Assembly (NCBI RefSeq): GCF_040436345.1
Contig: NC_133218.1
Span: 29,137,210-29,201,209 of the forward strand
Direction: 5' to 3'
Origin: Pagrus major
Lineage: Eukaryota; Chordata; Actinopteri; Spariformes; Sparidae
DNA length: 64,000 bases
Under the pieces are notes generated by a model, which worked only from the letters and a program-made list of their open reading frames with translations, was not told the DNA's origin and made no database searches. Position 1 is the first letter of the stretch. Each line of letters begins with the position of its first letter. Below, in pieces: positions 11,196 through 23,179 of the stretch. A program made the translations under genes and the position numbers.

Positions 11196-14100
11196 CTAAT
11201 GAAGAGCATGGCTGAATGATTCTTCCAGTAGAGAAGCTATTTTCTGTTGGTCCACCTGTGAAGAGAACAACAAATATTTTTAAAGAACCTAGGACATCAG
11301 AAAAACAGTCAAGGCATGAAAATCCATTAAGAGGACTGACTCATAAAGACAAAGGTCTACATATACTCCGCCCACAGAGCGATGAAGTGACTATAAAGCA
11401 TTAACGTAGGTAGATGAGTGGGCACAGGAGTACATATGTAGCAGTAAATGTGATAAGGCTTTTAAAGGTGTGTGTGTGTTGGAGGGTATGTAGGAGAGTC
11501 ATCAGGGGTCATCTCACCTTTAAAAATCAACAGCATTTTCACAGTTTGGTGCAGAAATAGCACACTCACCTAAAGTATCACCCACACATTTGCTTGCAGC
11601 TTTGCACGTGCACGCACACTCACACATATCTCTCTTTGACACACAAAACACCCACCTCACTGATTAAGCCCAGCTCCACCAACTCTCCAGCCAACTCTTG
11701 AACATTTTCATCTGAAACACACACCAGTGAGTTAGTAACAATAATTCATAGAGATGTAACATCATCTTCACATCAGCTGAACCATCACACACTATCTCCT
11801 TCTGAGGAAAAGGTCAGGCTCAGGGGAAATACCTCAGTCAGAAAATTTGGTCCAGATGCTACTTTTAAATCCCTGTTCCACCAACAAACACCAAATTGCA
11901 GCTATTGGTGTTGCTCTTTGCATCTCTAAACCAAATATGGTTTTTGCTAGTGCCAAATTAATTGTATATTCCTATGAACATCTAGCAGAGCGTTTATTAA
12001 GTGGTATCTTATAGAGCTGAAAGGACAGAGTGGGACTTATCTAGCAGGAGAATGAAAAGGCAAACATGTTTTAACAAGCATGGTCTTCATTAGGCCATGA
12101 CCTGTTAAAACACGTAGCTTTTTAAATGTTCCTCTTTAACCTTGTCATTAAAGGCTTACTGATTTAATAGCTGGTCATAAGCCCATTCTCCTTTGCACAG
12201 TTTCAGAGTGCCCAGATCTCGGTTTCTGGGCTGATATTCTTACTTTTGCCTTTATTTGACTGTTTAACCTAAAGAAAAAGGAGGTACATTTCAGGTAAGA
12301 CTTCTTTAAAGGATCCACATTCAACAGTTAGACAGGAACAAATGTATCTCAGAAAAGGCAAAGATTAAGATTACTTCACGACAGTAGAGTCAACAATCCC
12401 TGTTACAATGCAGCTGCAAAACTTTCGTTATACAAGATAACTAATTCTCTGACTGCGCTATTCCTCTTACATTACATGAGAGAAATGAAAGTACTACAAG
12501 TGAACTACAAAGGGCCTCAACAGAAGGCTAAACAAAATATATGCAAAGCTGCAAAAAAAAAAAGCGGGAAAAATACACACAACAAACCAGAGTTTCTAAC
12601 ATAAATTGTTCCTTAACTTTCTCCTGAAAACGTTAACAAATATCTACGCAAACCTCCTTTCGGTCCCTGACCTGATTTTCTAATAAATGGATGGTATTTA
12701 TTACAAATGTTATTCATTATTGTTTTAGCCACTGCCACAAATTAAGACATTCTTTGCCTGTTTCTAGTCAGTGGAGGAGTTGTCATGGTCTACTGCTTTT
12801 TAATAACCTGGCTGTCAATTAACAAAAGTATTAGGAATGTGGCTGGGACAAGACAAACAAGAGGAGGAGATGGATCATCCAACAGCTTTGACATTAAGTA
12901 AAGAAAAACACCAGCACCCCACAGCTATTGATATTGGAGCCGAGGGAGAGGCTTCCTGCCTTGTTTCCGCTTTGTGCTATCAAATGAAATCATCTCACAA
13001 AATGGGGTGCTATTAAGTTTTGAGGAAAAAACAAGCTTCAATTGTGAATGATTTAAAGCAGGGAGCAGGAGATCCACTCTAAAGGCCAAGGGGGTGAAAT
13101 TTAAGTGGTTCAGTTAGCTAGTGACCCTGCACTGCGTGACTTCGGACTTTGCCGTGTTGATAAGGAGAGCTTAAAGAATATCCCCTGATATCAGCAGGAG
13201 GGACTGTTTACAGAGTGTACAGGGTGTGTCTATGAGACGGACCAGTGTGTGAGTGTACATGAATGTGAAGTTAAGTGTGTGTGCAAGTGTTATCAGGCTG
13301 TGAGTGTGCAAGACATATGATGTGAGAAAAAGTGGGAGAGAGACAGAGCCGAAGAGATAAAGTCAAGTTAATATCTGTGAGTGTGTGTGAGAGAGAGCGT
13401 ATGCGTGTGTGTGAATATGCGTGTGAATGAGAGACAGGGAGATGAAAGCCTGGAAAAGAGATGGTCAGATCTTGACACAGGAGGTGACAGCTGTCCACTG
13501 CAGCCTTTCACAGGCCAGGCATTCCCCACAAGCCTGCAACATTATACATGCCTACCATACCTGTGTGTACATGTGCACGTCGGATCATACTGCCTACATT
13601 ATTCTGACCATTGAAACAGTTGTGTTGTATGTTCTTTTCTCATTCGCCCTCCTCTGGTTTAATCTTCAATTTTAGAAAAAATACATTCAATTAAGTTAAG
13701 CAAAAAGGAGCAGAGAAATTATTATTGTTTACAAAGACAGTGTTTTGAACAGATTCATCTTCGTTGGGGTTTAAAAGTCACTATGGTCATTAAAAAAACA
13801 ATTCCAGAAACAATCAGAATAAATTTGTCCAAAATATAGGTCCATGGTTTTCATGACACGAAAGCGACAGTCAGTCTCCCGGCCTAAAATAGTCTTGCAT
13901 ACTGTATATTGTGACGCCATTGAGTTGCGAGCTCTGTCTGGAATCTCACTCTTCCTTTCCTACATGCCTCAGTGCACACACATGGAGAGGTGCTGTATAT
14001 TAAAACTCTGTGTGTGGTATAATCTGAGTACTGGGAACTATGCAATGCAGTAATTCACACCGAAATAACCGTTTCATTTATCATCACCTCTAGTCAAATG

Positions 14101-17100
14101 TAATTCTACCATTGGCCCTAAACCTGAGCTGTAAACCGACCTGCACAAAAGACACGTGTAAAAGACGTGTCACTCCCTCCCATATCTCAAAAGGCACTGT
14201 ATTAATTCTGGTATTGATTTTACACACACGAAGAAGTGCTTAAACAGGGATAAAACTGGATGACACACACTCATACAGGCAAGCCTGACATTCAACAATA
14301 TCAAATGATCGCTTAATTGCAGGAGCCACTGTAATATTGATTGAAATGTCAACGGTTGATCCTTATTTAAAAATACTCTGCCCTATTTTTTTTTAGTGCC
14401 CATTTCAAACCACCCAGCTCACGTTTGATGTCATGAAACTTGACTGCGAACATCACTGTGAGACTGCTAGGTGAGACTGTGGGCACACTGCAACAAAGGT
14501 AACTGTATCAATTAGGTCACAGAGTGAGAAAGTGTCAGTGGGTGATAGAAGAGGTTGTCTTACGAGGTAACATGTCACAGCTTAGATGTCTATTCAGTTT
14601 ATCCTCCAGTTTCAGCAGTAATGTTAGCTATAGAGAGGAAAAACAGACAACAGCAGACAAAATGATGATTATTTTTTGTACCTCTGTATGGTTAGGAAAT
14701 ACAAGCATTATCTTGCTGCTTGAGGGTGACCTATATGCTGCATTTTTATTTAGTTAAACAGTAACTGATTAAACCAGAAATATTTTAACAGAGACTTACA
14801 TGATACTTTGCTCCCTCCTCGACAGCTTCAACGTTACACTGCATATGAATGACCTGCCAAAGAAATATTGCGCAGTAAATATATTGATTCAGTGACTGAT
14901 CTTGACAATAAAGGAATGTAATCAGGATGATAACTTGTGAAATGTCAGCAATATGGTTGTGTCTTTCTTTTGTGAGATGCAATATTATGAGTTGTACACA
15001 CCCTCCGTGTCTCAAGCTCTGCAGGTTCGGGCGTGGGGGACTTGACCAGGGGGACGACAATGGGAGATTTAACAGTCTCCTGTTGAGGCTGCTGAGGACA
15101 GGGCAGCCCAAACGCCGTCATTGGATAAATACCGTTCCTGATCCAGGGAAGGAGGGAGAGACAAAGAAATGGAGAGGTGAAAGAGAGGGGAGATAGGAGT
15201 TGGAAAAGAGAAGGGAGTTTTAAAAAGTATTACAAAAATAAAAAGTTTGAGGTAGGGAAAGTAAGAAATGAAAGAAGAGATGAGGAAGAGGAGGTGGAAA
15301 ATTTAAAAAGTGTTACGTTTTTAAACAAAATTGCCACATTGATACAAAAACATGTATCAGCATTGTTTATTTGTAAATAAACAGTACCTGATTCTCTTTC
15401 TATATAGATGAAACCTTAATTCAAAATTACTTTTTACTTTTCAGTGTCTCACAAAAGTAACACATTAGTCAATAACATAGTTAAAAAAAATAGGAATTAC
15501 TTTTGGTTTATAAAATCATGGTCCACCTGTGATCAGTTCACTTCTTTGGCCATGATTTTGTAACATACACAGAGGTCATAAGTGACAGTGGATAACAGCA
15601 GAGATTCTGCTATGAATTCAGAGTAACAGTAAAATTTAAAGGACGGACAAGTGAGGAATATGGACTGGCTGCACCACAGTGGCCATGAAAGCATGTGGAA
15701 AAAAAAAAAAAAAAAATTCATTTGTCTAATATTGACTATTTAGTTAAATCGCATTAAAACATCTGGATTAATGTTTTAGGAGACGATTATAACATAATTA
15801 ATTAATATCATATTCTAAAAGATGATGGAAGATAGACCACGACAGTCAGATAGTCTAATACTGCCCCCATGTGGCTGGATAGTGTCTTTGCTTCTTACCT
15901 CACATCCTCCAGGAATTTGTCGAGCTCCAAGGCAGGAAACTGTGAAAGTCTACAGAAAGAAATAAGAAATAAGACAAGATTATCCACTTTGAGGGATTTT
16001 AAACCATAGAATATATTTTGTATATTTTTAACACATACGAGTTATAAAACACAGATAAGTGTCTTTTTGATAACTTTTTAAACTCTTGGTCCGTCATTAC
16101 ATTAATAAAACATACTTTATCTTCTTGTGCTAAACATATTTAGAATGAAAGAATAAAATGATGTTGCTAGAGAAAAACATACCTCAGACATTATTGTATC
16201 TTTATGTATCTATAACTGAATTATTATTGAAATTATTGAATTATAGTTGAATTATCATTGTATCTGAATGACTGCTGTTATCAGTCGTGCAGTGTCTAGC
16301 TGATGCCGACTACCACTAGACCAGCTTCTTGTGCTTACTTGAGCTGAACGTCCTCTTTGGTCTCAGCGATGACCAGGTTGGGGTCCAGGTTCTTGGTAAT
16401 TTCCTCCAGGGCGTTTTCAGGAATCATATCTGTGAATTATAAATCATTAAAGACTGATTCGGTGGTAGTGGTTGTTTGGATGGATCCCTTTAAACTTATA
16501 CTTGTTTTAATTGATGGTATTTGATGATGTGTGAGAGGCAGGAAAAGAGATTCATTCCCCTGTAAGTGCAATTATTTTGTAAGAGTTTTTATGTGTTAGA
16601 GGGTTAACCCTAACCCTAACCCATGTTCAAGTGTGCTTTTGGTAATATAAAGAGAATTTTTACTCTGCTTTAGACCACGTTTGGTCTCCACGAGCCTCTC
16701 AGAAAAATATCTGGCTCTGTAGGCTGCAGGATGTTTGACTCTCTTCCCTAGCTAGTCGTCTTTGTCTCCCTTCCGCTTGGTGCTCTAAGGACACAATCAA
16801 AGACCCCTTCTCCAGTACATAAACATTTAATTACATTACATTATTGGATATAGGTTGAGCTGCACCTCTTCCTGCTGAGCAAGCTCACGAGTTTAAACTC
16901 TAGCTCAGGTCACTTACTTGCTGTCTTCAGTCAAAAAACAGATATACCAAACTTGTTATTCTGTGTCACAGTATTTTTGTAAGTTTATGTTAAAGACTTA
17001 CGTTGGTGGCTGACAATACAATGTGCAGCCAGCAGTTTTAGCAGCGGTACTTCAAATAGAGCCTGGTTAAACAGCAGTTCTCGGGCTGTAGGCCTTGTAC

Positions 17101-20100
17101 TAGGATCACACTCGAGGCACTTCTGGATTAACTCCTACAAAAACAAACATCTGGGTCACACACTGCTGGACAAACATCTTAGATACACAAATGGGACTCT
17201 CTAAGACACATTATAAAACACACAAAGAGCTTAATATGCTTTGATCTTTCAAAATACTCATAATCATGTAAACACATACCCTCTGCAGTGGGTCCTCCAG
17301 TAACTGTATGGCATTGTTGATGGCCTCTTGAGAAACATAAGAGGACTCGCCATTTCCCTGGATTTCCAAAAGTGCCATCTGCAACACACCAACGACATGT
17401 TAACATACAGTATTGGTAAAGGGTTCAGTCCATTCTGTCTTGTCTCATGAGTCTCACCTCTAAGGCACACATGCCAAACGAGTAGATGTCTACAGCTGTG
17501 GTGACATCATCAACAGCTGCAATGAGAGAAAGAAGAAAAAAATGTAAAGACATGTTATTATAGCTCAGTCATTACTTGGAACATAGACGCAGTAATAACA
17601 CCAACTTGTGTTTAGTCTGCGATCCCAGTGAAACAAAATGTATTTAGTGCTGGGTATAAAACACAAATTAGTTTTGAGTACCGATCAAACATTTTGTTGG
17701 ACCATATATTTTCCCAGAAAAAAATCACAATAAACAATAATATTTCTGGGACAATATGTTATTGTATTATAAATTATATAAAAACCACACAACCTAAACA
17801 ATACATCAAATGCGATAAAACTGTGATTATGGTAGGGAAAGCCCTGCTAGTAATTCTAGCATCATGTTGGCTAAATCATTGGTGACATTCATAAGTTAAC
17901 AAATAACCACAGTGGGCAATATTGAGGTCAGCAAAAATGACTGAGGTCATGTACACACATTGATAAGTCAAAAATATATGTACGATACTATATGTACGAC
18001 AAGTCGCTAGCGGAGTTATCATGACAGGCCTACTGGCAAGCATCAAAAATTGGTATCAGATGCTTGTTCAGGGTCTTATTCTTGTTTAGTTATTCTTAAA
18101 AATGTTTTGCTGTTGCACTGAGAAGTCTTCCATATTATGTTGAATAAAAAACAGGAAAACATTTTTAACAACAACTTACCCATCAAACAAAGGAACAGAA
18201 AAAATGTGCCATACACTCCCCTTATTCTATTGTGTTGTGTGTATCATCTGAATTACTCTGGAGTTCAGAAATCTGTCAATATCAATAACATAAATAACAC
18301 AAAGGGTCATTTGGGTGATGTCTACCTCCGTATTCTGGGGCAAAGAAGTGCAAGTTCTTCTGCTCTTCATGACACGTCTTCACATGGTTGTTGATTGTGT
18401 CTGGGGCAACTGTAATAAGACAGGAGGAGAGAGTATGGTATATATAGAGAAGTAGGATGCAGAACAGTGAGAAAGATTATGAAGAGTATGAAGCAGGAAG
18501 ATGGAATATACAGTACAGACCGAAGGAGTAGAGAAACACAAGAGGGATATCATTATTACTTTCAGATTGTGTCAACTATAGTGTTTGGGTTGTTGGTTGA
18601 AAGCTGTTTTTTAGGTAGAACAAAGTGCAGCAAAGCTTTTGTGGCTGGACTTGAGTCATTGCAGTATGTATACACAACAGTCGCTTACAAAAAACATATT
18701 ATACACCACTTCATTATACAAGGTGCAGGGTTATTTCCGTACTAAAGAAAAGGGATAATAGCTCTATTTTGACACAAGAGAATCTTGATTGTTCAGTTCA
18801 AGTGCTGGATAAGATTGTCACTTTTTTACATAAAGTACAATATTGGTACTGTGTAGTCATGCAAATTCACTGTATAATAATGTGATATTTCCAGTCTTTA
18901 AATCCACAATTCAGTATCATTTGACTCCATTAACAGCACTTCACCTCCAGTACTTCACCTCCAGTTTAACCATACCTGATCCAATCTTGATTAGCCCGTT
19001 ATGTTGGATGAAGATGGTGTCACAGGTCAGGTTGCCATGAATGATGGGAGGGTCACAGGAGTGGAGATAACTGCAGTACAGGAAAAACAACCAACAAATA
19101 CAAACTCCATGAGAAATGAATTCGATTGTTTTCCATTAAGTGCATTTTTCTCTGAGTGAGCACACTGAATTGAACATAATGTCTGAAAAGGGGAAACCAA
19201 CCTGAGAGCAGACAGGATCTGTGTGCACCATCTCTTCCAAGCCTGTTGGACCAAACACCTTATCAGAATGCTTACTAGCTGGTTTCCAATATGAACTTAC
19301 TTTGACTTGGATGTGATTCAACTTTTCTCCAAACGTGTTTACAGCATATGTGCAAAATGCAAATCCTTTCTTTGGCCAAAAGCCAAATGCAAACTAACGT
19401 GTTTACAAGATTAATCGTCCTCGCTCTTATCCATGCTGTGATAAAGGGACTGTCACTTTTCACTAGATGTGTGGGTAATACATACAGCCAGTCATTACCT
19501 TTTCATTCATGGTTTTGTGATTCTTCTTTGTCTTCTTTAGAAACTGCTTCAAGCTTCCTGATGACATATATTCAGTAATGAAAATCACCTGAGGGAGAGG
19601 AAGAAATTAGGGGAAACCTAGTAGGCAGACTTCATCGTTACCACTTTTTGAAATGATCATTTTACTTTTTAATACAGCCAAAAGATTCAGCAACAAGTCT
19701 GTGTCAATGTTTCAGTTTTAAGTTACGGTTGATGTTTTGGCAGGTCTAAGACTCACCCTAGCCCGGTTCTCCTTCGTGTCGGCCCAGTACTTGTGAAACT
19801 TGACAATATTTGCGTGTTCCAAATGAATCAGGTTATCAAATACTGCCTTTACTTTCTCCTAAACACACAGGGAAAATAAAATATGATGAAGCACAATATG
19901 TTATGGGGTGCATGAATTACCAAGGCACATAAAGACAGATTCAAATAAGACAACAGTGTTCTTTTCCCTTTTTTACCCTCTGAGGGAAAATCTATACCAC
20001 ATCACGATGAGCTGACAGAGAAAATATTGTTTACAGTCCCAATCCATATTCGGTAGAATTATATAGCTAAAGTCAAGACTACATAATAATCAGTGCATAA

Positions 20101-21403
20101 TCACTAAAGCAACTATCTTTGACTGTTTCATTACTACTCTGTCACACTGGGCCTCACCTCCAGCAGTTTAAAGTTCTTCCTCTCTGAGATCATGACTTCA
20201 TTCCACACTACCTCGACCCCTTCCTCTGTGTCCATGGCCAAGTATGCTGCGTCTATCCCTGGGACATTACGCTGATTCACCTACAGTAGAAACGAACAGA
20301 AAAAAGCTTATGAGATAATACATTTTAACAGTGACATGAAATACAATACATGTTGTATTGTATTTCATGTTTTTCAACAGCAGCTCACAAAGGAATTAAC
20401 AGGAAAAACTCGAATAGCGTATATTTACTACCACCATCTGCCTCTAGTTTCAGATGTAATGCATTGTCTTTTCTTTCTTTCATTTTTGCCATTTTGGCAT
20501 TAAATTCCAATTCTGACAACGACAAGCCATTTTTAAAATAACTTCATCAAATAATCTTGTAGGTATTCAATCCACTTAAAACCAATTTGTGAGGAGCAAT
20601 CCCTTTTTTGCACTCGCTAAAATCTACTGATAGGACAACACACTGGCTAGATGAGTGTAGTGTTGCCTTCATGATACTTGATACCTGTGACTTATAAAGT
20701 CCCTCGGACCAATAACGTGAAAAGGGGAGATATAGACAAAAACAAATATTATCATAAGTTTGACACAGTGTCTTAAGTCTGATGACATTTAGTATGATTA
20801 ATTATGCTTTCATTTAAGATATACTCAAAACTAAAAGGCAGTGATGTATGTGAGAAAAGAGCAGAAGCAAGGCCATAATGATGGGATTTCCAGCAGGAAA
20901 AGATATTGTTGATTTTAGACACATAAAAAATGTTACACAAGCTCAAAATATTGATTGGATTGAATTTACATCCCTAAATGTAATGCGATCTTTCACTGTA
21001 GGAAAAGATCTACATCACAAACTAACTGCATCCGTTAATTCATTGTTAAAGTCAACTGAGCAGCATGACTCTGATGTCATCAGGTCCAAAAAGTCACTTT
21101 GGATTGAGGAGAAATGTGATGTGTCTCATGATAGCTTCATGACACACATGACGTGGAAGAAGTTACCTCCTCTCTGCGTTTCTGCCAGCGGCCACAGGGA
21201 CTCTCCTCCAGGATTTCAGACTCATCTTCACTCTCATCTTCATCCTCTGTTGCTGTGGTGGCAGGAGGCTGCATGGAGGCCACAGGCGAGGACACAGATG
21301 CTCCACCTTGTACCTGATGAGTACTACTGGACATCTGTCCTGCTGTGACCTCTGACATGTTCCCCTCTTCACCTGGAGCTGCTTTCCCCTGTGGATCCGA
21401 CAT
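11196..21403 (-). CDS. nrbp1: Nuclear receptor-binding protein 1 (pseudokinase adaptor), complete
   Basis: Seventeen coding exons on the minus strand: 21403-21167, 20280-20158, 19858-19757, 19588-19499, 19242-19202, 19070-18976, 18409-18326, 17516-17458, 17378-17280, 17134-17002, 16429-16339, 15949-15899, 15137-15002, 14853-14800, 14627-14564, 11711-11656 and 11255-11196. They total 1575 nt, 524 residues; human NRBP1 has about 535. The first 80 residues are acidic and Ser-rich, and a kinase-like domain spans about residues 80-330. Catalytic motifs are absent: Asn106 replaces the ATP-anchoring Lys, HGNLTC (209-214) replaces HRDLKP, and IGS (227-229) replaces DFG. This is the known NRBP pseudokinase pattern. 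Known roles are scaffolding, elongin B/C (BC-box) ligase recruitment and vesicle traffic. The last exon ends LEESFSHALH, about 15 residues shorter than I recall for human. Confidence 0.96.
11712..14563 (-). other. Longest nrbp1 intron
   Basis: This 2.85-kb intron separates the two penultimate coding exons. It holds no exon I can recognise. The sequence at 12750-13160 is high-complexity and repeat-free (see its own entry). GT- and GAGA-rich low-complexity sequence occupies 13200-13440. Confidence 0.7.
12750..13160. promoter_or_regulatory. Candidate conserved non-coding element in an nrbp1 intron
   Basis: The stretch lacks microsatellites and recognisable repeats. It contains homeodomain-type cores (GTCAATTAAC near 12814, CTATTGATATTGG near 12925) and TCAAATGAAATC, and no sustained reading frame. 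Its texture differs from the neighbouring GT-rich DNA. Conservation cannot be judged from one sequence, so this is a suggestion only. Confidence 0.25.
16601..16622. repeat. Short interstitial telomere-like repeat
   Basis: GGGTTAACCC is followed by TAACCCTAACCC in an nrbp1 intron, about two and a half (CCCTAA) units with one inverted unit on the left. It is very short and could arise by chance or through double-strand break repair. Confidence 0.6.
17517..18325 (-). other. nrbp1 intron, AT-rich
   Basis: About 0.8 kb between kinase-domain exons. It is AT-rich, with palindromic stretches around 17690-17760 that suggest an old DNA-element fragment. No coding or RNA gene is recognised. Confidence 0.5.
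20281..21166 (-). other. nrbp1 first coding intron
   Basis: About 0.9 kb between the first and second coding exons. The palindromic phrase TACAATACATGTTGTATTG sits near 20343. Nothing else was identified. A plus-strand frame here runs into the antisense of exon 1 and is treated as a shadow. Confidence 0.5.
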
Positions 21404-22080
21404 CGTGACACAAGTCGTATGCTTGCTGGCTTTCCTTCTCTAGGCTCCGGCTCCCGGGCTGCGACAAGTGATAGGGAGCCTCTTTCTTGCCTTCTCCTCT
21501 CTCTGTCTGAGCTGTTCACACATCCATTTTCTCCTCTGGTCTGGCTTTCAACAAGGTAGAGCTGAAGGAGGGAGGACTGTAAACAAATGACACATGGAGA
21601 AAGGCGGTGGGGTCAGATGGATACTGTTACCTTTTGCAAGAAGCGTTACTAGTACTTCCCCAACTAGGTTTGAAGAGCTGAGAGACGAGCATGCGTCGTA
21701 TGTTATATTAGTATATTGTACTCAGAGTCAAAGCGACTTTACTGTCACAGGACACTGAAACATCTGTCACTCAAACTGACTGGCCATCGTAGCTAACTTA
21801 GCTAGCTGTTGAAGGCTCTTGCTAATCTTCAGCGTTAGCTTAGAGAAGTTCAGCCTCCCACTCCTTAGCTAACTTTCACAGCTAACAAGCTAATGGAAGG
21901 TAAATAAACAAATAGCTAGCATAAAGTTAAGTAGCAATGTACAAATAGCTTACCGTGGAACAGAAAACTAGCAGCGATAAAAGAGCCGTGGGTTACATAC
22001 TGATGAAAAAGCAGTGAAGAGAGACTCTTTAAAAGAAAAAATGCTAGTTCGTCATAAAATATGTTGTTGGCTTTCAAGTC
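21404..22080 (-). other. nrbp1: nrbp1 5' untranslated exons
   Basis: On the minus strand the start-codon exon reaches back to an acceptor (GTTTACAG|TCC) with its first base at 21576. A non-coding first exon is inferred at about 22080-21954, ending CACG|GTAAGC. The intron between them is about 377 bases. A GC box at 22100-22113 sits just upstream of the presumed start. The upstream limit is approximate. Confidence 0.55.
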
Positions 22081-23179
22081 CCTTTCTCTTAGCAGAAGTG
22101 GGAGGGGCGGGGCAGTACGTGGGGAGCGCTTGTTTGCGCGCAGAAAACGCAGTGGTGTGGAGTTACTAGTAGTTTGATTTTATGCATGGCAAATATGGCA
22201 TTTATTACAACGTACAACGGAGATATTATTGTGTTTAATTAATGTCCTGTCTGAGTGGCCTCAGTCCGTAGAGTCCGTTTAACGCCTCTAACGTCTGTGT
22301 GTTTGTTTTAACTCCGGCTCAACAGCGTTCAAACACTATCGCATAATTTGTGGGAACAAGCGTCGCTTCCTCAGCTAAAATACTAATTAAAGACGCTGAG
22401 ACAACGCGCATTTCAGTCAACGTGTATTGCATATTTTTTGCGCTCTTTAAAACTTTTTTTTTGTTTTTTTTAAAAGCGTAGTTTACCGTCTCAATATTAA
22501 TTTCCTAAAATCAAGCGCGCTGGTTGTGATGGTGAGCAGCCCCGAAGAACACTCAAGATAGTTCACACCCGTCACGCTAGTGTGGTGGGAGCGGTTCGTG
22601 GAAAAACAAAGAAAAGGAAATATGTGACTGTATCTCAGGTAAAATTTTCAGTAACTCACTACACCCATTAATAATATGCTGTTAGGCTTCATCAATAATC
22701 TTTTTCAGACGAGGAAGAGTTCAGGGGTCCACTCTTCGTGGTTTAAGCGAAAACGGAAGTGCCCGGAGGTGAACGCTCTCGCCCCGCTTGTAGACGGTTT
22801 GTACAGCTGTTTCACGTTGCTAATATTCTGCGCAAGATGTTATCCACGATTAGTTACATGCGAGGCGGTGATGCAAACAAGCCCGCTGGAAGATAAAGAC
22901 ATTATTGTGTGGCTGTCTTGTGGATTAAAAAAAAAAAAAAAAGCCCCCCTGTCTCTCTTCGCTCGCTATGCGGAGACTCGACGACACCGAAGCCGTCCGC
23001 ATAGGTCGTATATAGCGGATATTTTATGGAAGGTGGGTCGAGGGAGAGGTTGTGAGGCTGGGGAGTCGGGACATCGGCTGAGCTGGGGAGAGGAGCGTTA
23101 GCAAGCTAGCTTTCGTGACAGCCACGGCTATAACGGAACAGTTAGTTCTCCGTACCGCAAGCCCGTCTGTTCAGTCATC
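22081..23179. promoter_or_regulatory. Head-to-head promoter region shared by nrbp1 and kctd3, with kctd3 5' UTR
   Basis: nrbp1 leaves to the left and kctd3 to the right, with about 1.1 kb between the inferred nrbp1 first exon and the kctd3 ATG. Visible sites include an Sp1-type GC box (GGGAGGGGCGGGGC, 22100-22113) next to nrbp1 and an ETS/GABP-type site CGGAAGTG (22754-22761) next to kctd3. CpG dinucleotides are common. No TATA box is clear. The ETS site suggests kctd3 transcription starts near 22780-22900. Several ATGs then precede the main start in the leader. Coordinated transcription is an inference from the arrangement. Confidence 0.6.

Noticed and set aside
20878-21348. 156-codon plus-strand frame overlapping nrbp1 exon 1
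   Set aside because: Its second half is antisense to the nrbp1 N-terminus and the first half is AT-rich intron. No homologous protein is recognised.
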